Positions 8,145 to 17,675 of a DNA stretch of 64,000 nucleotides are shown here, in pieces. Source of the DNA: Kiritimatiellia bacterium (GTDB taxonomy: Bacteria > Verrucomicrobiota > Kiritimatiellia > UBA8416 > YA12-FULL-48-11); NCBI GenBank assembly GCA_028716365.1, contig JAQUPZ010000006.1:62001-126000 (forward strand), in the 5' to 3' direction. Below the pieces are notes generated by a model. It searched no databases. It was not told where the DNA came from and saw only the letters and a list, made by a program, of their open reading frames with translations. How positions within the stretch are numbered: position 1 is the stretch's first letter; each line of letters opens with the position of its first letter. The translations under genes and the position numbers were made by a program.

Positions 8145-9263
8145 CTAACCCCGTATCTTTTCTGTCGGTTCCATGGAAGTATCCAGGTCAAGTGCGGGAA
8201 TATAAACCGTGAATTTACTTCCTTTTCCTACAGTTGATTCAACTGTTATGTGGCCTAAAAGCTCTTTTACAATCAGTTTAACAAGTGCAAGACCAAGTCC
8301 TGTGCCGTCATGCTTTGTTGTGAAAAATGGTTCGAAAATTCGCTCGACATGTTCAGAAGGTATTCCGTGACCTTTATCCTGGACGCTAATGCTGATATAT
8401 TTGCCGGGTTTGAGTCTCAGCGCATGGACCTCGTTTTCCGGCATATTATCTGCCATTACGACAATTTGCCCCTTTTCGCTGGCTTTCATCGAATGCCGGG
8501 CATTGATTACAAGGTTACTTATCAGTTGGAAAACTTGTTCTGCATTTGTCCGTATTGGCCAGAGGTCATCAGTAATGTTAACAGTAGCATCTACATGAGA
8601 ACCAAGCAAAGAGAAGGAAGTCGCTTCCCTGATAATTTCACCAATCGCTGTTGGCTCTTTCCCCGGTTGCTGTCCTTTGCTTAATTTAAGCAGTTGACGG
8701 GTCAGTCCATGCCCTTTGGCTATTGTTGAAAGAACTGAAGAGATATGTTTGCCCGTACTGCTGTTATTGGCAATGGTCAGTTCTTTAAGTTGTTCTTTAA
8801 CGATATTAATTTCTGCATCCACACACATCAGAATATTGTTCAGGTCATGGACAATACCGCCTGCAGTTTGTGCCACTGTTTCGAGTTTCTGCAGTCTTAT
8901 CAGGTCTGGAGTGATTGATGAATGTCCCGAACCATTTGTGAAAGAAAGTATTATGGCGGAAACTTTGCCGGAATCATCGAAAACAGGTTCGGCTGTTTCT
9001 TTGATGGTACAATGATCGGACTGGATGGCGATGGAATAAGTATCAGGCCTGGATTTTATACTCTCCAACGGGCACAGGCTGATATCATTTCGAGAGCATT
9101 GAAATATCTCTCTGCAGGTTCGACCTGTAATTTTTCCATGATTTTTCTGGAGAAATCCCGCCATGGAATTGTTGCATGCATAGATGTCGCCTTTTGGCCC
9201 AAGTATACAAACAGGAGTGTCATATGCCCCTGCTGAACTCAGCGACTGTTTTATTTCGTACAT
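8145..9263 (-). CDS. PAS-domain sensor histidine kinase
   Basis: A 372-residue cytoplasmic kinase without membrane segments. Residues 10-110 form a PAS sensor domain containing several cysteines (19, 30, 50, 56, 64, 85), which might bind a metal or respond to redox state. The phosphorylated His139 lies in GGIVHDLNNILM, an NtrB-like H-box. The ATPase domain shows the N box (SNLVINARHSM), G1 (DKGHGIP), F box (IFEPFFTTKHDG) and G2 (GTGLGLALV). There is no receiver domain on the protein and no response regulator gene adjacent. It lies about 100 bases downstream of the PAS-LuxR gene on the same strand, which suggests a working pair, though that protein also lacks a receiver. Confidence 0.88.
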   Translation of the reverse strand: MYEIKQSLSSAGAYDTPVCILGPKGDIYACNNSMAGFLQKNHGKITGRTCREIFQCSRNDISLCPLESIKSRPDTYSIAIQSDHCTIKETAEPVFDDSGKVSAIILSFTNGSGHSSITPDLIRLQKLETVAQTAGGIVHDLNNILMCVDAEINIVKEQLKELTIANNSSTGKHISSVLSTIAKGHGLTRQLLKLSKGQQPGKEPTAIGEIIREATSFSLLGSHVDATVNITDDLWPIRTNAEQVFQLISNLVINARHSMKASEKGQIVVMADNMPENEVHALRLKPGKYISISVQDKGHGIPSEHVERIFEPFFTTKHDGTGLGLALVKLIVKELLGHITVESTVGKGSKFTVYIPALDLDTSMEPTEKIRG

Positions 9264-9369
9264 TTATGAGGTTCCCGCACAGACGGGCAAGATTATGTGA
9301 AAAACTATCCGGTTACACAGCCCAGATTAAATACGCACATAATACGTATGGTAATATACGTATTGGGCG

Positions 9370-10938
9370 TCAGGCCAGATTTTGAAGGTGACTTGATAGA
9401 TTGACATTACGGGTTGTCAGGTGAAATTTTTTCCGTATACGATTCCGGTGGGTGTCAACCGTTCTCAGAGATATATGCAGCATGTCGGCGATTTCCTTGC
9501 TGGAGAGGCCATTCTTGATCATGTTGCATACTTCCGTTTCCTTGGGTGAGAGGCTGGTGGATTTGTTGGTCAATTCAATTCCAAATTTCGAAACAAGTTG
9601 TTTAATGTTTGTTTCCAGCAAATCAATATATTTTCTATCCACGGAATTACTTCTGGTTCTCAGGTTTCTCAAGGTTGGCAACAGCAATTTTTCTGCATTG
9701 ATGCTGACTTGTTTCTTGATTTGTATTTTTTCTATTTCAATCTGGGCGAGAATTTCCTTGAGGGCGGTATTTTTCTGCTGGAGCGCTTTCTTCTGCTCGC
9801 GTAGAACAACAGAATTCCTGTTGAGGTTGTTCTCAACTTTTTTCAACTCGGAAATATCGGTGACTATGCCCAGTATCGCCGGTTTCCCCCTGTACTTAAT
9901 CAACTTGGTGGCGATGAAGGCTGGTATGCGCTCGCCTTTCTTGGTAACGATTTCGTATTCATAAGAAGGGGCTTCCTCGCCCTTCATGTGTTTGATCCAT
10001 GCTTTTTCGATGATCAGATGAAATTCCGGGGCTATCAGGCACATAAAATTGAAGTCCGGGGAATAATACTCTTTCCGTGAGTAACCCATCATTGTTTCGC
10101 AAAGATGGTTTACGTAGACAATCCTCCGGTCCTGATTAATGAAGATCATGTTCGGAGACTGGTCGGCGAGATTACGGAACATTTCTTCGGATTCCACAAG
10201 GGCTGTCTCTGCCTTTTTACGGTCCGTGATATCGTGCATTATTGCCTGTAGCATTTTCTTGTCTGCAATTTCTATGGCTGTTGTACTGGCATATACATAA
10301 CGTATTTCCCCGTTTTTACAGCAGAGCGAGGTCTCAAAGCTATCGTAGCCATGTTTTAAGATGTCGGAAATGTGATCTCTTACCTGTCGCTTGGTTTCGG
10401 AGGCTTCGATATCAGCTATGCTTAGTTGTGAATATTCCTCGCGGGTATAACCAAGCATTTTAAATGCTTTTTCATTGAATTCAATGATCTTGCTGGATTT
10501 GGCATCGGCGAGAATTATTGCATCAGGCGCTTTTTCGAAAATAGCCCGGTATTGAAGTTCGAGGAGTTTTCGATCGGTAATGTCATGTACATGAACCAGT
10601 AGGAAACCATTGCTGATACGGGAGAGTTGAAACCTGTACCAGCGTTTCTCTCCATTCTTTGTCATCATTGGGAATTCACGGGATGGGGGATTGTCGAGGG
10701 CAACGTCATGTTTCCATTCTTCGATATTCTTCCTGCGTTCCTCGGGATCCGGAAACAGGACTTCAGAGGTTTTTTCCTGGGTTACAGTTTCTTCAGGATC
10801 AAAACCATGCATTCTCTTCAGCGCTGGATTCGCATAGATTGCCTGATTTTTGTCGCTAATAACGAGGAATCCATCACTGGATTTATCAATAATTTCGGCA
10901 GCCAGGCTGGTCAATATTTCGTTAGTTTTGTTAGACAT
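9370..10938 (-). CDS. Multi-PAS LuxR-type transcriptional regulator
   Basis: A 522-residue protein with three PAS domains (about residues 12-125, 130-245 and 250-370), each with the expected GY/GF-(S/T/D)-(R/P)-(E/K)-E core such as LGYTREEYS and MGYSRKEYY. A coiled-coil linker rich in Lys, Glu and Gln (about 370-420) follows, then a C-terminal LuxR/FixJ helix-turn-helix around 455-515 (LSPKETEVCNMIKNGLSSKE, then RTVDTHRNRIRKKF). It lacks a receiver domain, so it would be controlled by ligands or redox bound to the PAS domains, or by protein contact with the downstream kinase. The target genes are unknown. Confidence 0.88.
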   Translation of the reverse strand: MSNKTNEILTSLAAEIIDKSSDGFLVISDKNQAIYANPALKRMHGFDPEETVTQEKTSEVLFPDPEERRKNIEEWKHDVALDNPPSREFPMMTKNGEKRWYRFQLSRISNGFLLVHVHDITDRKLLELQYRAIFEKAPDAIILADAKSSKIIEFNEKAFKMLGYTREEYSQLSIADIEASETKRQVRDHISDILKHGYDSFETSLCCKNGEIRYVYASTTAIEIADKKMLQAIMHDITDRKKAETALVESEEMFRNLADQSPNMIFINQDRRIVYVNHLCETMMGYSRKEYYSPDFNFMCLIAPEFHLIIEKAWIKHMKGEEAPSYEYEIVTKKGERIPAFIATKLIKYRGKPAILGIVTDISELKKVENNLNRNSVVLREQKKALQQKNTALKEILAQIEIEKIQIKKQVSINAEKLLLPTLRNLRTRSNSVDRKYIDLLETNIKQLVSKFGIELTNKSTSLSPKETEVCNMIKNGLSSKEIADMLHISLRTVDTHRNRIRKKFHLTTRNVNLSSHLQNLA

Positions 10939-11024
10939 TCAGTTTCCCGCAAATAAAAAATCGAGTATTGTCTAACACATCATTAAGCGGGTCATCAAGA
11001 GAGAAAACAAGTTTTATACGGTGT

Positions 11025-12119
11025 TTATTTATTTCCGACTGGCGGTTCAATGTGTTTTTTCAGTTTTTCCAGCTTCGGCTTTATCACGGCCTGACAGTAT
11101 GGAAGTTCGGGATTGTTGCGGAAATAATCCTGATGGTAATCTTCCGCCTTGTAGAATTCTTCCGCCGGAACTATTTCCGTAACAATTTTTTTGACCATTT
11201 TATTTTGCAAAGCGTCACGCGATTTTTCCGCGGCTGTTTTCTGTTCCGGCGAGTGATAGAAGATTGCAGAACGGTACTGGGTTCCTGTGTCGTTTCCCTG
11301 CCGATTCAAAGAAGTCGGATCATGAACTTTCCAGAATATTTCCAATATCTTTTCGTATGAAACTTTCGCCGGATCGAATTTTACCTGTGACACTTCAGCA
11401 TGGCCGGTGTTCCCGGTGCACACTTCCTTGTAGGTAGGGTTCTTGTTTTTACCGCCCATATAACCGACTTCCACTGACTTCACCCCGTCAAGCATCCGGA
11501 AAGCTGCGTCTGAACACCAGAAACAACCGGAACCGAAGGTCCCTGTTTCAATTTTGCCGGTTGTGTTTGAGGGAGAAGGTCTATCCGGTTTAAAAACCAG
11601 CGCTGCTGAATTTATACAATAACGCAAACCAGTAGGTTGGGGGCCATCTTCAAATACGTGACCGAGATGACCGTCACACCGGCTGCAGAGTACTTCAGTA
11701 CGGGTCATTCCATGACTTGTGTCTGTTTTTTCAGTAATGTTGTTTTTATCGACAGGTTCAAAGAAACTTGGCCAGCCGGTACCGGACTCGAATTTCTTTG
11801 CCGAATGGAATAATTCCTGGCCACATCCCGGGCAGGCAAAAACACCTTTGCCTTTATATTTGTAATATTCCCCTGTGAATGCACATTCGGTACCGCCTGT
11901 CCGTAATACGCGGTACTGTTCCGGCGTCAGTATTTTTTTCCATTCTGCATCCGATTTTATAACCTTGTTTTTCATGGAAGAAGATCCTTCCCCGGGCTTA
12001 GTGATCTGTCCTGTTGTATTTATGCAGGAAACGGCAAAAAACAGACCCAGCGCGGCTGTCGTAATTGATAATGCTGATAAGGCAGTCTGATGTCGTTGTT
12101 TGTTTCTTGTTAAATTCAT
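11025..12119 (-). CDS. msrBA: Exported MsrB-MsrA fusion (peptide methionine sulfoxide reductase)
   Basis: A 364-residue bifunctional enzyme that repairs oxidised methionine. The MsrB domain (about 55-178) has the structural zinc cysteines 96, 99, 145 and 148 and the catalytic Cys168 in RYCINSAAL. The MsrA domain (about 190-350) has Cys199 in GSGCFWC and the conserved GYMGG and [11 protein letters not shown]. The order B then A is the reverse of the better-known Neisseria PilB arrangement. The N terminus has a hydrophobic stretch ending FFAVSC (Cys32), which could be a lipobox or an uncleaved anchor, so the enzyme probably works outside the cytoplasm on envelope proteins. It is divergent from the ABC transporter at 12233. 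Confidence 0.93.
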   Translation of the reverse strand: MNLTRNKQRHQTALSALSITTAALGLFFAVSCINTTGQITKPGEGSSSMKNKVIKSDAEWKKILTPEQYRVLRTGGTECAFTGEYYKYKGKGVFACPGCGQELFHSAKKFESGTGWPSFFEPVDKNNITEKTDTSHGMTRTEVLCSRCDGHLGHVFEDGPQPTGLRYCINSAALVFKPDRPSPSNTTGKIETGTFGSGCFWCSDAAFRMLDGVKSVEVGYMGGKNKNPTYKEVCTGNTGHAEVSQVKFDPAKVSYEKILEIFWKVHDPTSLNRQGNDTGTQYRSAIFYHSPEQKTAAEKSRDALQNKMVKKIVTEIVPAEEFYKAEDYHQDYFRNNPELPYCQAVIKPKLEKLKKHIEPPVGNK

Positions 12120-12232
12120 TTTTATTTCGTGCTTAATTACCTGTATAAGTCATGTCGTGGATTTGTCTGATGAATCTGCCGGAAAGTAAGGTAAAAGCTT
12201 TTTGTCGGGATGTCCATCTGAATGTGTGAAAA

Positions 12233-13153
12233 ATGAAAAACGGATCCATTATTAAAGTGCAGGATTTACGCAAGGTGTATGGAGACACCACGGCGGTGGA
12301 TGGTATTTCGTTTAAAGTCAACCGTGGCGAAATATTTGGCATATTAGGTCCGAATGGTGCGGGAAAGACCACCACGATCAGGATGTTATATGGTTTCTCG
12401 CCAATGACCTCGGGCAGTCTAAGGGTTTTTGACCTGGATATCGAGACTGACTGGCGGGCCATTCGTACACGCACGGGCGTATGTCATCAGGACAACAACC
12501 TGGACCCTGACCTTACAGTCCGGGAGAACATGCATGTGTTCGCCCGCTATTTTGCAATGCCGCAGAAAATGGCGGCCGAGCGTACTGAACATCTGTTGAA
12601 ATTCATAGGCCTGGAACAGCGAAAAGAATCAAAACCGCCGGAACTTTCCGGTGGCATGATGAGAAGACTCATCCTGGCCCGGGCTCTTTTAAATAATCCG
12701 GAATTAATAATACTTGATGAACCTACCACCGGCCTGGACCCGCAGTCGCGGCATCTTGTGTGGGAGAGAATAGGTGAACTGAAGAAGACAGGGATCACGG
12801 TGTTGCTTACCACTCATTACATGGAAGAAGCGGCGCGATTGTGTGACAGGCTGATAATCATAGATTACGGCCGGATAATAACAGAAGGTAATCCTGCTGA
12901 ACTTGTGAAAAGACATGTTGGCCATGAGGTCATCGAGAGCAGTCCGGTAAGCGAAGAACTGTGTGCGTTTGTCAAACAGCGCGGACTGGAATACGAAGTT
13001 TCCGGTGACCGTTTGTTGATTTACTGCAGGGAAGAAGATGAGGACCTTTTCCATGAGATCAGTCATCAATATTGTCGTGATAACTGTGCCCTGCGTACGG
13101 CAACACTTGAAGATGTATTCCTGCGGCTTACAGGAAGGCAGTTGAGGGAATGA
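12233..13153 (+). CDS. ABC transporter ATP-binding protein, NodI/DrrA-like
   Basis: A 306-residue ATPase of the ABC-2 exporter class. Walker A is GPNGAGKTT (residues 39-47), the signature is LSGGMMRRL, Walker B is LIILDEPTTGLDP, and the H-loop His lies in LLTTHYMEEA. The C-terminal 80 residues form the extra domain of the NodI/DrrA/CcmA-type ATPases. Its stop overlaps the start of the permease by four bases (ATGA), indicating translational coupling. Substrates of this class include lipo-oligosaccharides, drugs and lipids; nothing in the sequence fixes which. It is not the partner of the Wzm permease at 42444, which lies nearly 30 kb away. Confidence 0.93.
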   Translation: MKNGSIIKVQDLRKVYGDTTAVDGISFKVNRGEIFGILGPNGAGKTTTIRMLYGFSPMTSGSLRVFDLDIETDWRAIRTRTGVCHQDNNLDPDLTVRENMHVFARYFAMPQKMAAERTEHLLKFIGLEQRKESKPPELSGGMMRRLILARALLNNPELIILDEPTTGLDPQSRHLVWERIGELKKTGITVLLTTHYMEEAARLCDRLIIIDYGRIITEGNPAELVKRHVGHEVIESSPVSEELCAFVKQRGLEYEVSGDRLLIYCREEDEDLFHEISHQYCRDNCALRTATLEDVFLRLTGRQLRE

Positions 13154-13944
13154 ATATTTTTGGATCAAATAACATCACAACGCGATTCCTGTCCGTGTGG
13201 TGCAGGAATTGGATTGTGTATTTGCGGACGTGGAAGATTAATTTTATTCCTCCTCTCCTGGAGCCGATTCTTTATGTCGCGGCTTTTGGGGTGGGATTCC
13301 GTCTGCTTGTTCCCAGTGTTCAGTTTCATGGCCAGGAAATGTCGTATGTCCAGTTCATTGCACCTGCCCTTGTGGCGGTATCCATAATGAACAGCTCGTT
13401 CTTCGAGACCACCTATGCTTCTTTCGTGAGAATGTATTACCAGAAGACATTTGATGCAATGATGTCGGCGCCTGTATCTGTTCAGGAAGTGATTACCGGG
13501 GAGATTGTCTGGGGTGCAACGCGTTCGTTGATGACCGCGGCGGTAACGCTTGCCGTACTGAGCTGTTTCGGACTCTTTCCGTGGCCTGAAGCGTTCTGGA
13601 TTCTCCCTGTGGCGGTCCTTGGCGGTTTCGCTTTCGCCGCGATAGGTATGATGTTCACCGGTCTGATTCCAAACATTGAGCTGTTCAACCTGCCTGTGTT
13701 CCTTTTCATAACGCCGATGTTCCTGTTCAGCGGAACTTTTTTCTCCATTGATACTTTACCCGAATGGGCGCAGTGGTTTGCGTTGATTCTTCCACTGACA
13801 CACCTTGTGAACCTGTGTCGTGAAATATGCTGTGGTTCTGTATTATCAATCGGCGCGATTACCGCAGGAATATATCTTGTAGTTTTCAGTGCAATCTTCT
13901 ATCCGCTGGCATTGAGGACGATGCGGAAAAGACTGATTAAATAG
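13150..13944 (+). CDS. ABC-2 type permease, NodJ-like
   Basis: A 264-residue integral membrane protein with about six predicted membrane segments (for example PLLEPILYVAAFGVGF, GAITAGIYLVVFSAIFYPLA) and the ABC-2 family pattern of an N-terminal cytoplasmic amphipathic stretch followed by three pairs of helices. MFLFSGTFFSIDTLPEWAQW and LPLTHLVNLCREI near the C terminus are typical of NodJ/DrrB-like permeases. It overlaps the ATPase gene by four bases and forms a complete exporter with it. Confidence 0.92.
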   Translation: MNIFGSNNITTRFLSVWCRNWIVYLRTWKINFIPPLLEPILYVAAFGVGFRLLVPSVQFHGQEMSYVQFIAPALVAVSIMNSSFFETTYASFVRMYYQKTFDAMMSAPVSVQEVITGEIVWGATRSLMTAAVTLAVLSCFGLFPWPEAFWILPVAVLGGFAFAAIGMMFTGLIPNIELFNLPVFLFITPMFLFSGTFFSIDTLPEWAQWFALILPLTHLVNLCREICCGSVLSIGAITAGIYLVVFSAIFYPLALRTMRKRLIK

Positions 13945-13966
13945 TGCTTATTTTTTAGCCATAAAA

Positions 13967-15250
13967 ATGAGAAACTGCACGCGTATGGTAACGGAATGGA
14001 AAGAATCAAATCTTCGAGTTGCAGTTTGTGTTCTTGTTGTGTCGTTATTCTTTTGTCTTCCGGCAGTTTCAAAACAGGATAAACCATCAACTGCGAAAAA
14101 ACCCCAGGTTCGTTCTTCTGAGCTGCAAATCGACGAGGCAATCAGTTCCGGCGTGGATTACATCAAGAAGAAACAAAAAAAGTATGGTGGATGGACAATT
14201 GTAGAACCGAAAAAAGAGTTGGGAGTGGGATCGGTCCAGAGACAGCATACCACGCGGTACGAACCGGGTGTTACTGCCTTTGCTGTTTATACCCTGCTCA
14301 AATCTGAATGTCCTCTGGATGACCTGAGCGTTGTGCCGGGAATCAACTATCTTCTCAGTATTGGAATATTCACAAATACTCCTCATTCGGTGGCTGCTGA
14401 TCTGACCACGTATGATGTGGCGATGATTTCCGTGGCGCTTTCGTATGCCATTGAAAAAGTAAGTGAGAATAAGGCAACTCCCTCACTTGTTGATTTATCC
14501 GCATGCCGACGGCAGGTTGTGCAGGCAGTCCAGTGGCTGGTTAAAGCCCAGCATCATGATGACCAGAAAAGGAACAGGAAAAAGTCCGGTGATGAAATCC
14601 AGCTGGTGTCATCCGAAGAAAGGGGCTTTGAACTGAGTATTCTCCGTGACGCAAATTCCGGGGCCTGGGGTTACAAGATGGATGGCTCGGGACCTTACGA
14701 TAATTCAAATACCCAGTTTGCTCTTCTCGGTTTGCGTGCTGCCCAGAATATCAAGAATGACCAGACGTGTACTGATGTTGATATTCCCAGAGACGTCTGG
14801 CAGAGAGCACTTGCTCATCTGGTCAGTTCCCAGATCAATGGTGGATGGGGATACAGAAACGAACCGTCTGTAGTGGAAACGATGACCGTTGCAGGCATCG
14901 GCGGAATGATCATCTGTATCTCATCCCTTGCCGACAATCCGCCAACATCCCGTATCATGAAAACTTCTGAGATTGCCCAGGCGCTGGCATTAGTGGAACA
15001 AATGTATCCGAAGCAGACCGCAAACAGGTTCCTTGATGGTTACATGTTATTCAGCCTGGAACGGACCTGCATGCTGGGCGGTATTACGACCATAGGGTCG
15101 CATGACTGGTATCGCGATGGTGTTGCCATGCTTCTCCGTCGCCGGAACTCAGATGGATATTTCTGTGGCCGCGGTTCCTGCAGTGACAATACCGTTCAAA
15201 CCTGTTTTGCCCTGCTTTTCCTGAAGAAAGTCTACGTTCCGATCAGGTGA
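13967..15250 (+). CDS. Exported prenyltransferase/squalene-cyclase repeat protein
   Basis: A 427-residue protein with a signal peptide (hydrophobic core VAVCVLVVSLFFCLPAVS, about residues 19-36). The mature part contains several prenyltransferase-type alpha-alpha toroid repeats: PGVTAFAVYTLL, VQWLVKAQ followed by SGAWGYKMDG and NTQFALLGLRAAQ, LVSSQINGGWGYRNE, and a final GYFCGRGSCSDNTVQTCFAL. These match the QxxxxGxW-type repeats of squalene cyclases, but the catalytic DXDD acid motif is not seen and the protein is exported. Comparable proteins of unknown role are abundant in Planctomycetes and relatives. A second ATG at 13985 is an alternative start. It follows the ABC permease by 22 bases. 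Confidence 0.75.
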   Translation: MRNCTRMVTEWKESNLRVAVCVLVVSLFFCLPAVSKQDKPSTAKKPQVRSSELQIDEAISSGVDYIKKKQKKYGGWTIVEPKKELGVGSVQRQHTTRYEPGVTAFAVYTLLKSECPLDDLSVVPGINYLLSIGIFTNTPHSVAADLTTYDVAMISVALSYAIEKVSENKATPSLVDLSACRRQVVQAVQWLVKAQHHDDQKRNRKKSGDEIQLVSSEERGFELSILRDANSGAWGYKMDGSGPYDNSNTQFALLGLRAAQNIKNDQTCTDVDIPRDVWQRALAHLVSSQINGGWGYRNEPSVVETMTVAGIGGMIICISSLADNPPTSRIMKTSEIAQALALVEQMYPKQTANRFLDGYMLFSLERTCMLGGITTIGSHDWYRDGVAMLLRRRNSDGYFCGRGSCSDNTVQTCFALLFLKKVYVPIR

Positions 15251-15255
15251 GTTTA

Positions 15256-15672
15256 TTATTCGCCTTGCACGGTAACAATAATCTCCCGGCGGTGGGGTTT
15301 TATATCGCACTCGAGATGAAAAATCTGCTGCCATGTGCCGAGTGGCAGTTTGCCGTCAGTAACGGGAACGGTTAACGATGGCCCCATCAAAGTGGCCTGT
15401 AAGTGAGAATGACCATTACCATCGTGCCATGCTTCTTCATGTCCGTATTCGCGACTTGGCGGAATAAGACGGTCGAACAGTGCAGGAAGATCAGCTTCAA
15501 GTCCTTCTTCATACTCGATGGTTCCTACACAGGCCGTACTGCCAACATTAAAAATGTGAACTGTACCGGCCTTTATACGTGATTTTGTCACAACGTTTGC
15601 CACCTGACTGGTGATATTATGCATATCTTTGTGACCTGCTGTAGAAACTTGGATCGTTTCTTGGTAAGTCAT
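15256..15672 (-). CDS. YjbQ/UPF0047 family protein (secondary thiamine-phosphate synthase-like)
   Basis: A 138-residue protein of the YjbQ family, some members of which have weak thiamine-phosphate synthase activity. Visible landmarks are GTVHIFNVGSTACVGTIEYE, WHDGNGHSHLQATLMGPSLT with the two conserved His residues and the conserved Gly-rich turn, and LGTWQQIFHLECD near the C terminus. I chose the ATG at 15672, four bases after the stop of the HD-domain gene; a longer frame extends upstream but would overlap that gene. The two genes probably form an operon. The physiological role is unsettled. Confidence 0.9.
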   Translation of the reverse strand: MTYQETIQVSTAGHKDMHNITSQVANVVTKSRIKAGTVHIFNVGSTACVGTIEYEEGLEADLPALFDRLIPPSREYGHEEAWHDGNGHSHLQATLMGPSLTVPVTDGKLPLGTWQQIFHLECDIKPHRREIIVTVQGE

Positions 15673-15676
15673 TATT

Positions 15677-16231
15677 CTATAATCCCAATTGATTGCTGAT
15701 TCCCTGCATGGCTTTAAGGGAGAGCTCCGCAAACTCATCAAGCGGGATTCCGATCTTTTCACATTCGCGGATTATATCGCGGTTGACGGAGCGGGCGAAA
15801 GCTGTTTCCTTCATTCGCTTGGTAATTGATTTGGGTTTTACGCTTGCGAGTTTTTTGTCCGGATAAACAAGGGCCGTTGCGATGATCAGTCCTGTTATTG
15901 TTTCGCCTGCGGCCAGCGCGTAATGAAGCATTTTACTTCGTTTCTCGCCGTGCGCCACTTCGTTGTGCATGCGGATGGCATCAATGATTTCAGGATCAAT
16001 ACCCAGTTCGGAGAGAATCCTGACCGTCTCGTTTCCATGAACATTTAGGTCGGCATTACACATCTCGACATCGAGATCATGAAGTAATCCTGCAAGTGCC
16101 CATTTCTCACGGTCCTGTCCGAGTTTATCCGCCAGAGCTGTCATTACTGCCTCGGATGCAAGGCAGTGTTTGATCATATTCTCGTTCTTGATATGCTTCC
16201 GGAGTAATTCCATTGCCTGTTCGTGTGTCAT
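15677..16231 (-). CDS. HD-domain phosphohydrolase
   Basis: A 184-residue HDIG-type protein. Metal ligands are visible as His22 (IKHCLASE), His51-Asp52 (AGLLHDLD), His65 (NVHGNE) and His89 (RMHNE). This compact type is a predicted metal-dependent phosphohydrolase of unknown substrate. CAGGAT upstream of the ATG at 16231 can serve as ribosome binding site. The stop is four bases before the YjbQ-family start, so the pair is likely co-translated. Confidence 0.88.
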   Translation of the reverse strand: MTHEQAMELLRKHIKNENMIKHCLASEAVMTALADKLGQDREKWALAGLLHDLDVEMCNADLNVHGNETVRILSELGIDPEIIDAIRMHNEVAHGEKRSKMLHYALAAGETITGLIIATALVYPDKKLASVKPKSITKRMKETAFARSVNRDIIRECEKIGIPLDEFAELSLKAMQGISNQLGL

Positions 16232-16307
16232 AAAATATCCTGTTATTTGATGATTAAAGAATGAAGATTGATGATTTAAATTGCGAAGAAAAGCAATAAG
16301 TAATTAA

Positions 16308-16334
16308 GATCAGAAATCAACAGTCAGAATCAGG
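16308..16334 (+). repeat. Degenerate period-7 repeat relic (AGAAATC family)
   Basis: In the gap between the HD gene and the glycosidase, about four imperfect heptamers of the type AGAAATC/AACAGTC/AGAATC occur in tandem. The unit matches the much clearer arrays inside the last glycosyltransferase gene (63472-63506 and 63792-63826). Confidence 0.5.
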
Positions 16335-16364
16335 TTGTTCAGGCCGGAGAAAGGGAATTTTGAT

Positions 16365-17639
16365 ATGAGAATAACAAGGGGAATAATTGCCGGAATAGTT
16401 CTTATGCTATGCGCAGGTTGCACAGGTATTGCGGGCATGTCCGGAGGCCTGAAGTCTGTTACAGGAAAAATTCCGTTGTTGAGGAATAGCATGGGTGTGA
16501 ACATCCACTTTACGGATCCGAAGCCGGGCGAAATGAAAATGCTGGCTGAAGGCGGCTTTAAATGGGTACGTATGGATTTAACATGGAGTGGAACAGAACG
16601 TAAAAAGGGTGAATACGATTTCAGCGCTTATGACAGATTACTGGCAAGTCTTGATCAATACAGCATTAAAGCGCTTTTGATCCTGGATTACCGTAATCGT
16701 TTTTATGACAATGACATGTCGCCCTGTTCCGACGAGGGACGAAAGGCATTTGCCAAATGGGCTGCGGCTGCGGTACAGCGATACAAGGGGCGTGGGATAC
16801 TGTGGGAGATGTACAACGAGCCGAACATCTTCTTCTGGAAACCCAAACCGGACGTTAACCAGTACGTTGCCTTGGCATTGGAAGTTGGAAAGGAAATACG
16901 AAAAGTTGCGCCGGACGAACAGTATATCGGTCCGGCAGTTTCGCAGATTGATTTGAAGTTTCTCGAAGAGTGTTTCAAAGGCGGACTTCTGGAATACTGG
17001 TCGCTGGTTTCCGTTCATCCGTACCGGAGCAAAAAAATGCCTGAGACTGCGGTTCCTGAATATGTCAAATTGCGGGAATTGATTGACAAATATGCCCCGA
17101 AGGGAAAAAAAATTCCTATTATTTCCGGTGAATGGGGATACACAACAACGGATATTTCTCCCGATCTTGATGGCAAATTTCTGTCGCGGTTGTTTCTGTG
17201 CAATCTGATGAGTGGTCTGCCGCTTTCAATCTGGTACGACTGGCATGATGACGGCACAAACCCGGCGGATCGTGAACATAATTTCGGGACTGTAAAGAAC
17301 CAGTTTTTTGAGGGACGTGATCCTGTCTATGATCCTAAACCCGCTTACCTGGCCGCAAAAACCCTGGCTACTGAACTTGGCAACTACAGGTTTGTAAAAC
17401 GAATGGATGTCGGCGATTCGAATGATTACGTTCTGCAATTTGAGCGCGGCAGGGAAATCGGGATGGCATTCTGGACGACTTCGACAAACGCCCATTCGGT
17501 GACTGTTCCGCTCAGGGCTGGAAATTATAAAGTTATCTCAAATACAGGCGATACTGTGGAATCTTTTACGCCGGGCAGGGAAGGTATCAACCTGAGACTT
17601 ACTGATTCGCCACAGTATTTGAGAAGAGAAAAAGAATAA
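16365..17639 (+). CDS. Glycoside hydrolase lipoprotein (GH39/GH5-like clan A barrel)
   Basis: A 424-residue secreted glycosidase. The start at 16365 is supported by AAAGGGA upstream and gives a lipoprotein signal with lipobox LCAGC (Cys19). The TIM-barrel domain runs from about 40 to 340. The likely acid/base is Glu152 in EMYNEPN and the likely nucleophile is Glu256 in ISGEWGY, the spacing of clan GH-A enzymes. A C-terminal beta domain (NAHSVTVPLRAGNYKVIS) follows. Substrate is unknown; similar proteins act on xylan, mannan or bacterial exopolysaccharides such as Psl. The frame extends 30 bases upstream to another ATG that lacks a ribosome binding site. Confidence 0.85.
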   Translation: MRITRGIIAGIVLMLCAGCTGIAGMSGGLKSVTGKIPLLRNSMGVNIHFTDPKPGEMKMLAEGGFKWVRMDLTWSGTERKKGEYDFSAYDRLLASLDQYSIKALLILDYRNRFYDNDMSPCSDEGRKAFAKWAAAAVQRYKGRGILWEMYNEPNIFFWKPKPDVNQYVALALEVGKEIRKVAPDEQYIGPAVSQIDLKFLEECFKGGLLEYWSLVSVHPYRSKKMPETAVPEYVKLRELIDKYAPKGKKIPIISGEWGYTTTDISPDLDGKFLSRLFLCNLMSGLPLSIWYDWHDDGTNPADREHNFGTVKNQFFEGRDPVYDPKPAYLAAKTLATELGNYRFVKRMDVGDSNDYVLQFERGREIGMAFWTTSTNAHSVTVPLRAGNYKVISNTGDTVESFTPGREGINLRLTDSPQYLRREKE

Positions 17640-17675
17640 GATGTTTTTAACATGGGCAAAAGGGAAATATAATAA

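Noticed and set aside
12233..13153. Possible Wzt partner for the Wzm permease at 42444
   Set aside because: It is coupled by a four-base overlap to its own NodJ-like permease, lacks a carbohydrate-binding extension, and lies nearly 30 kb away.
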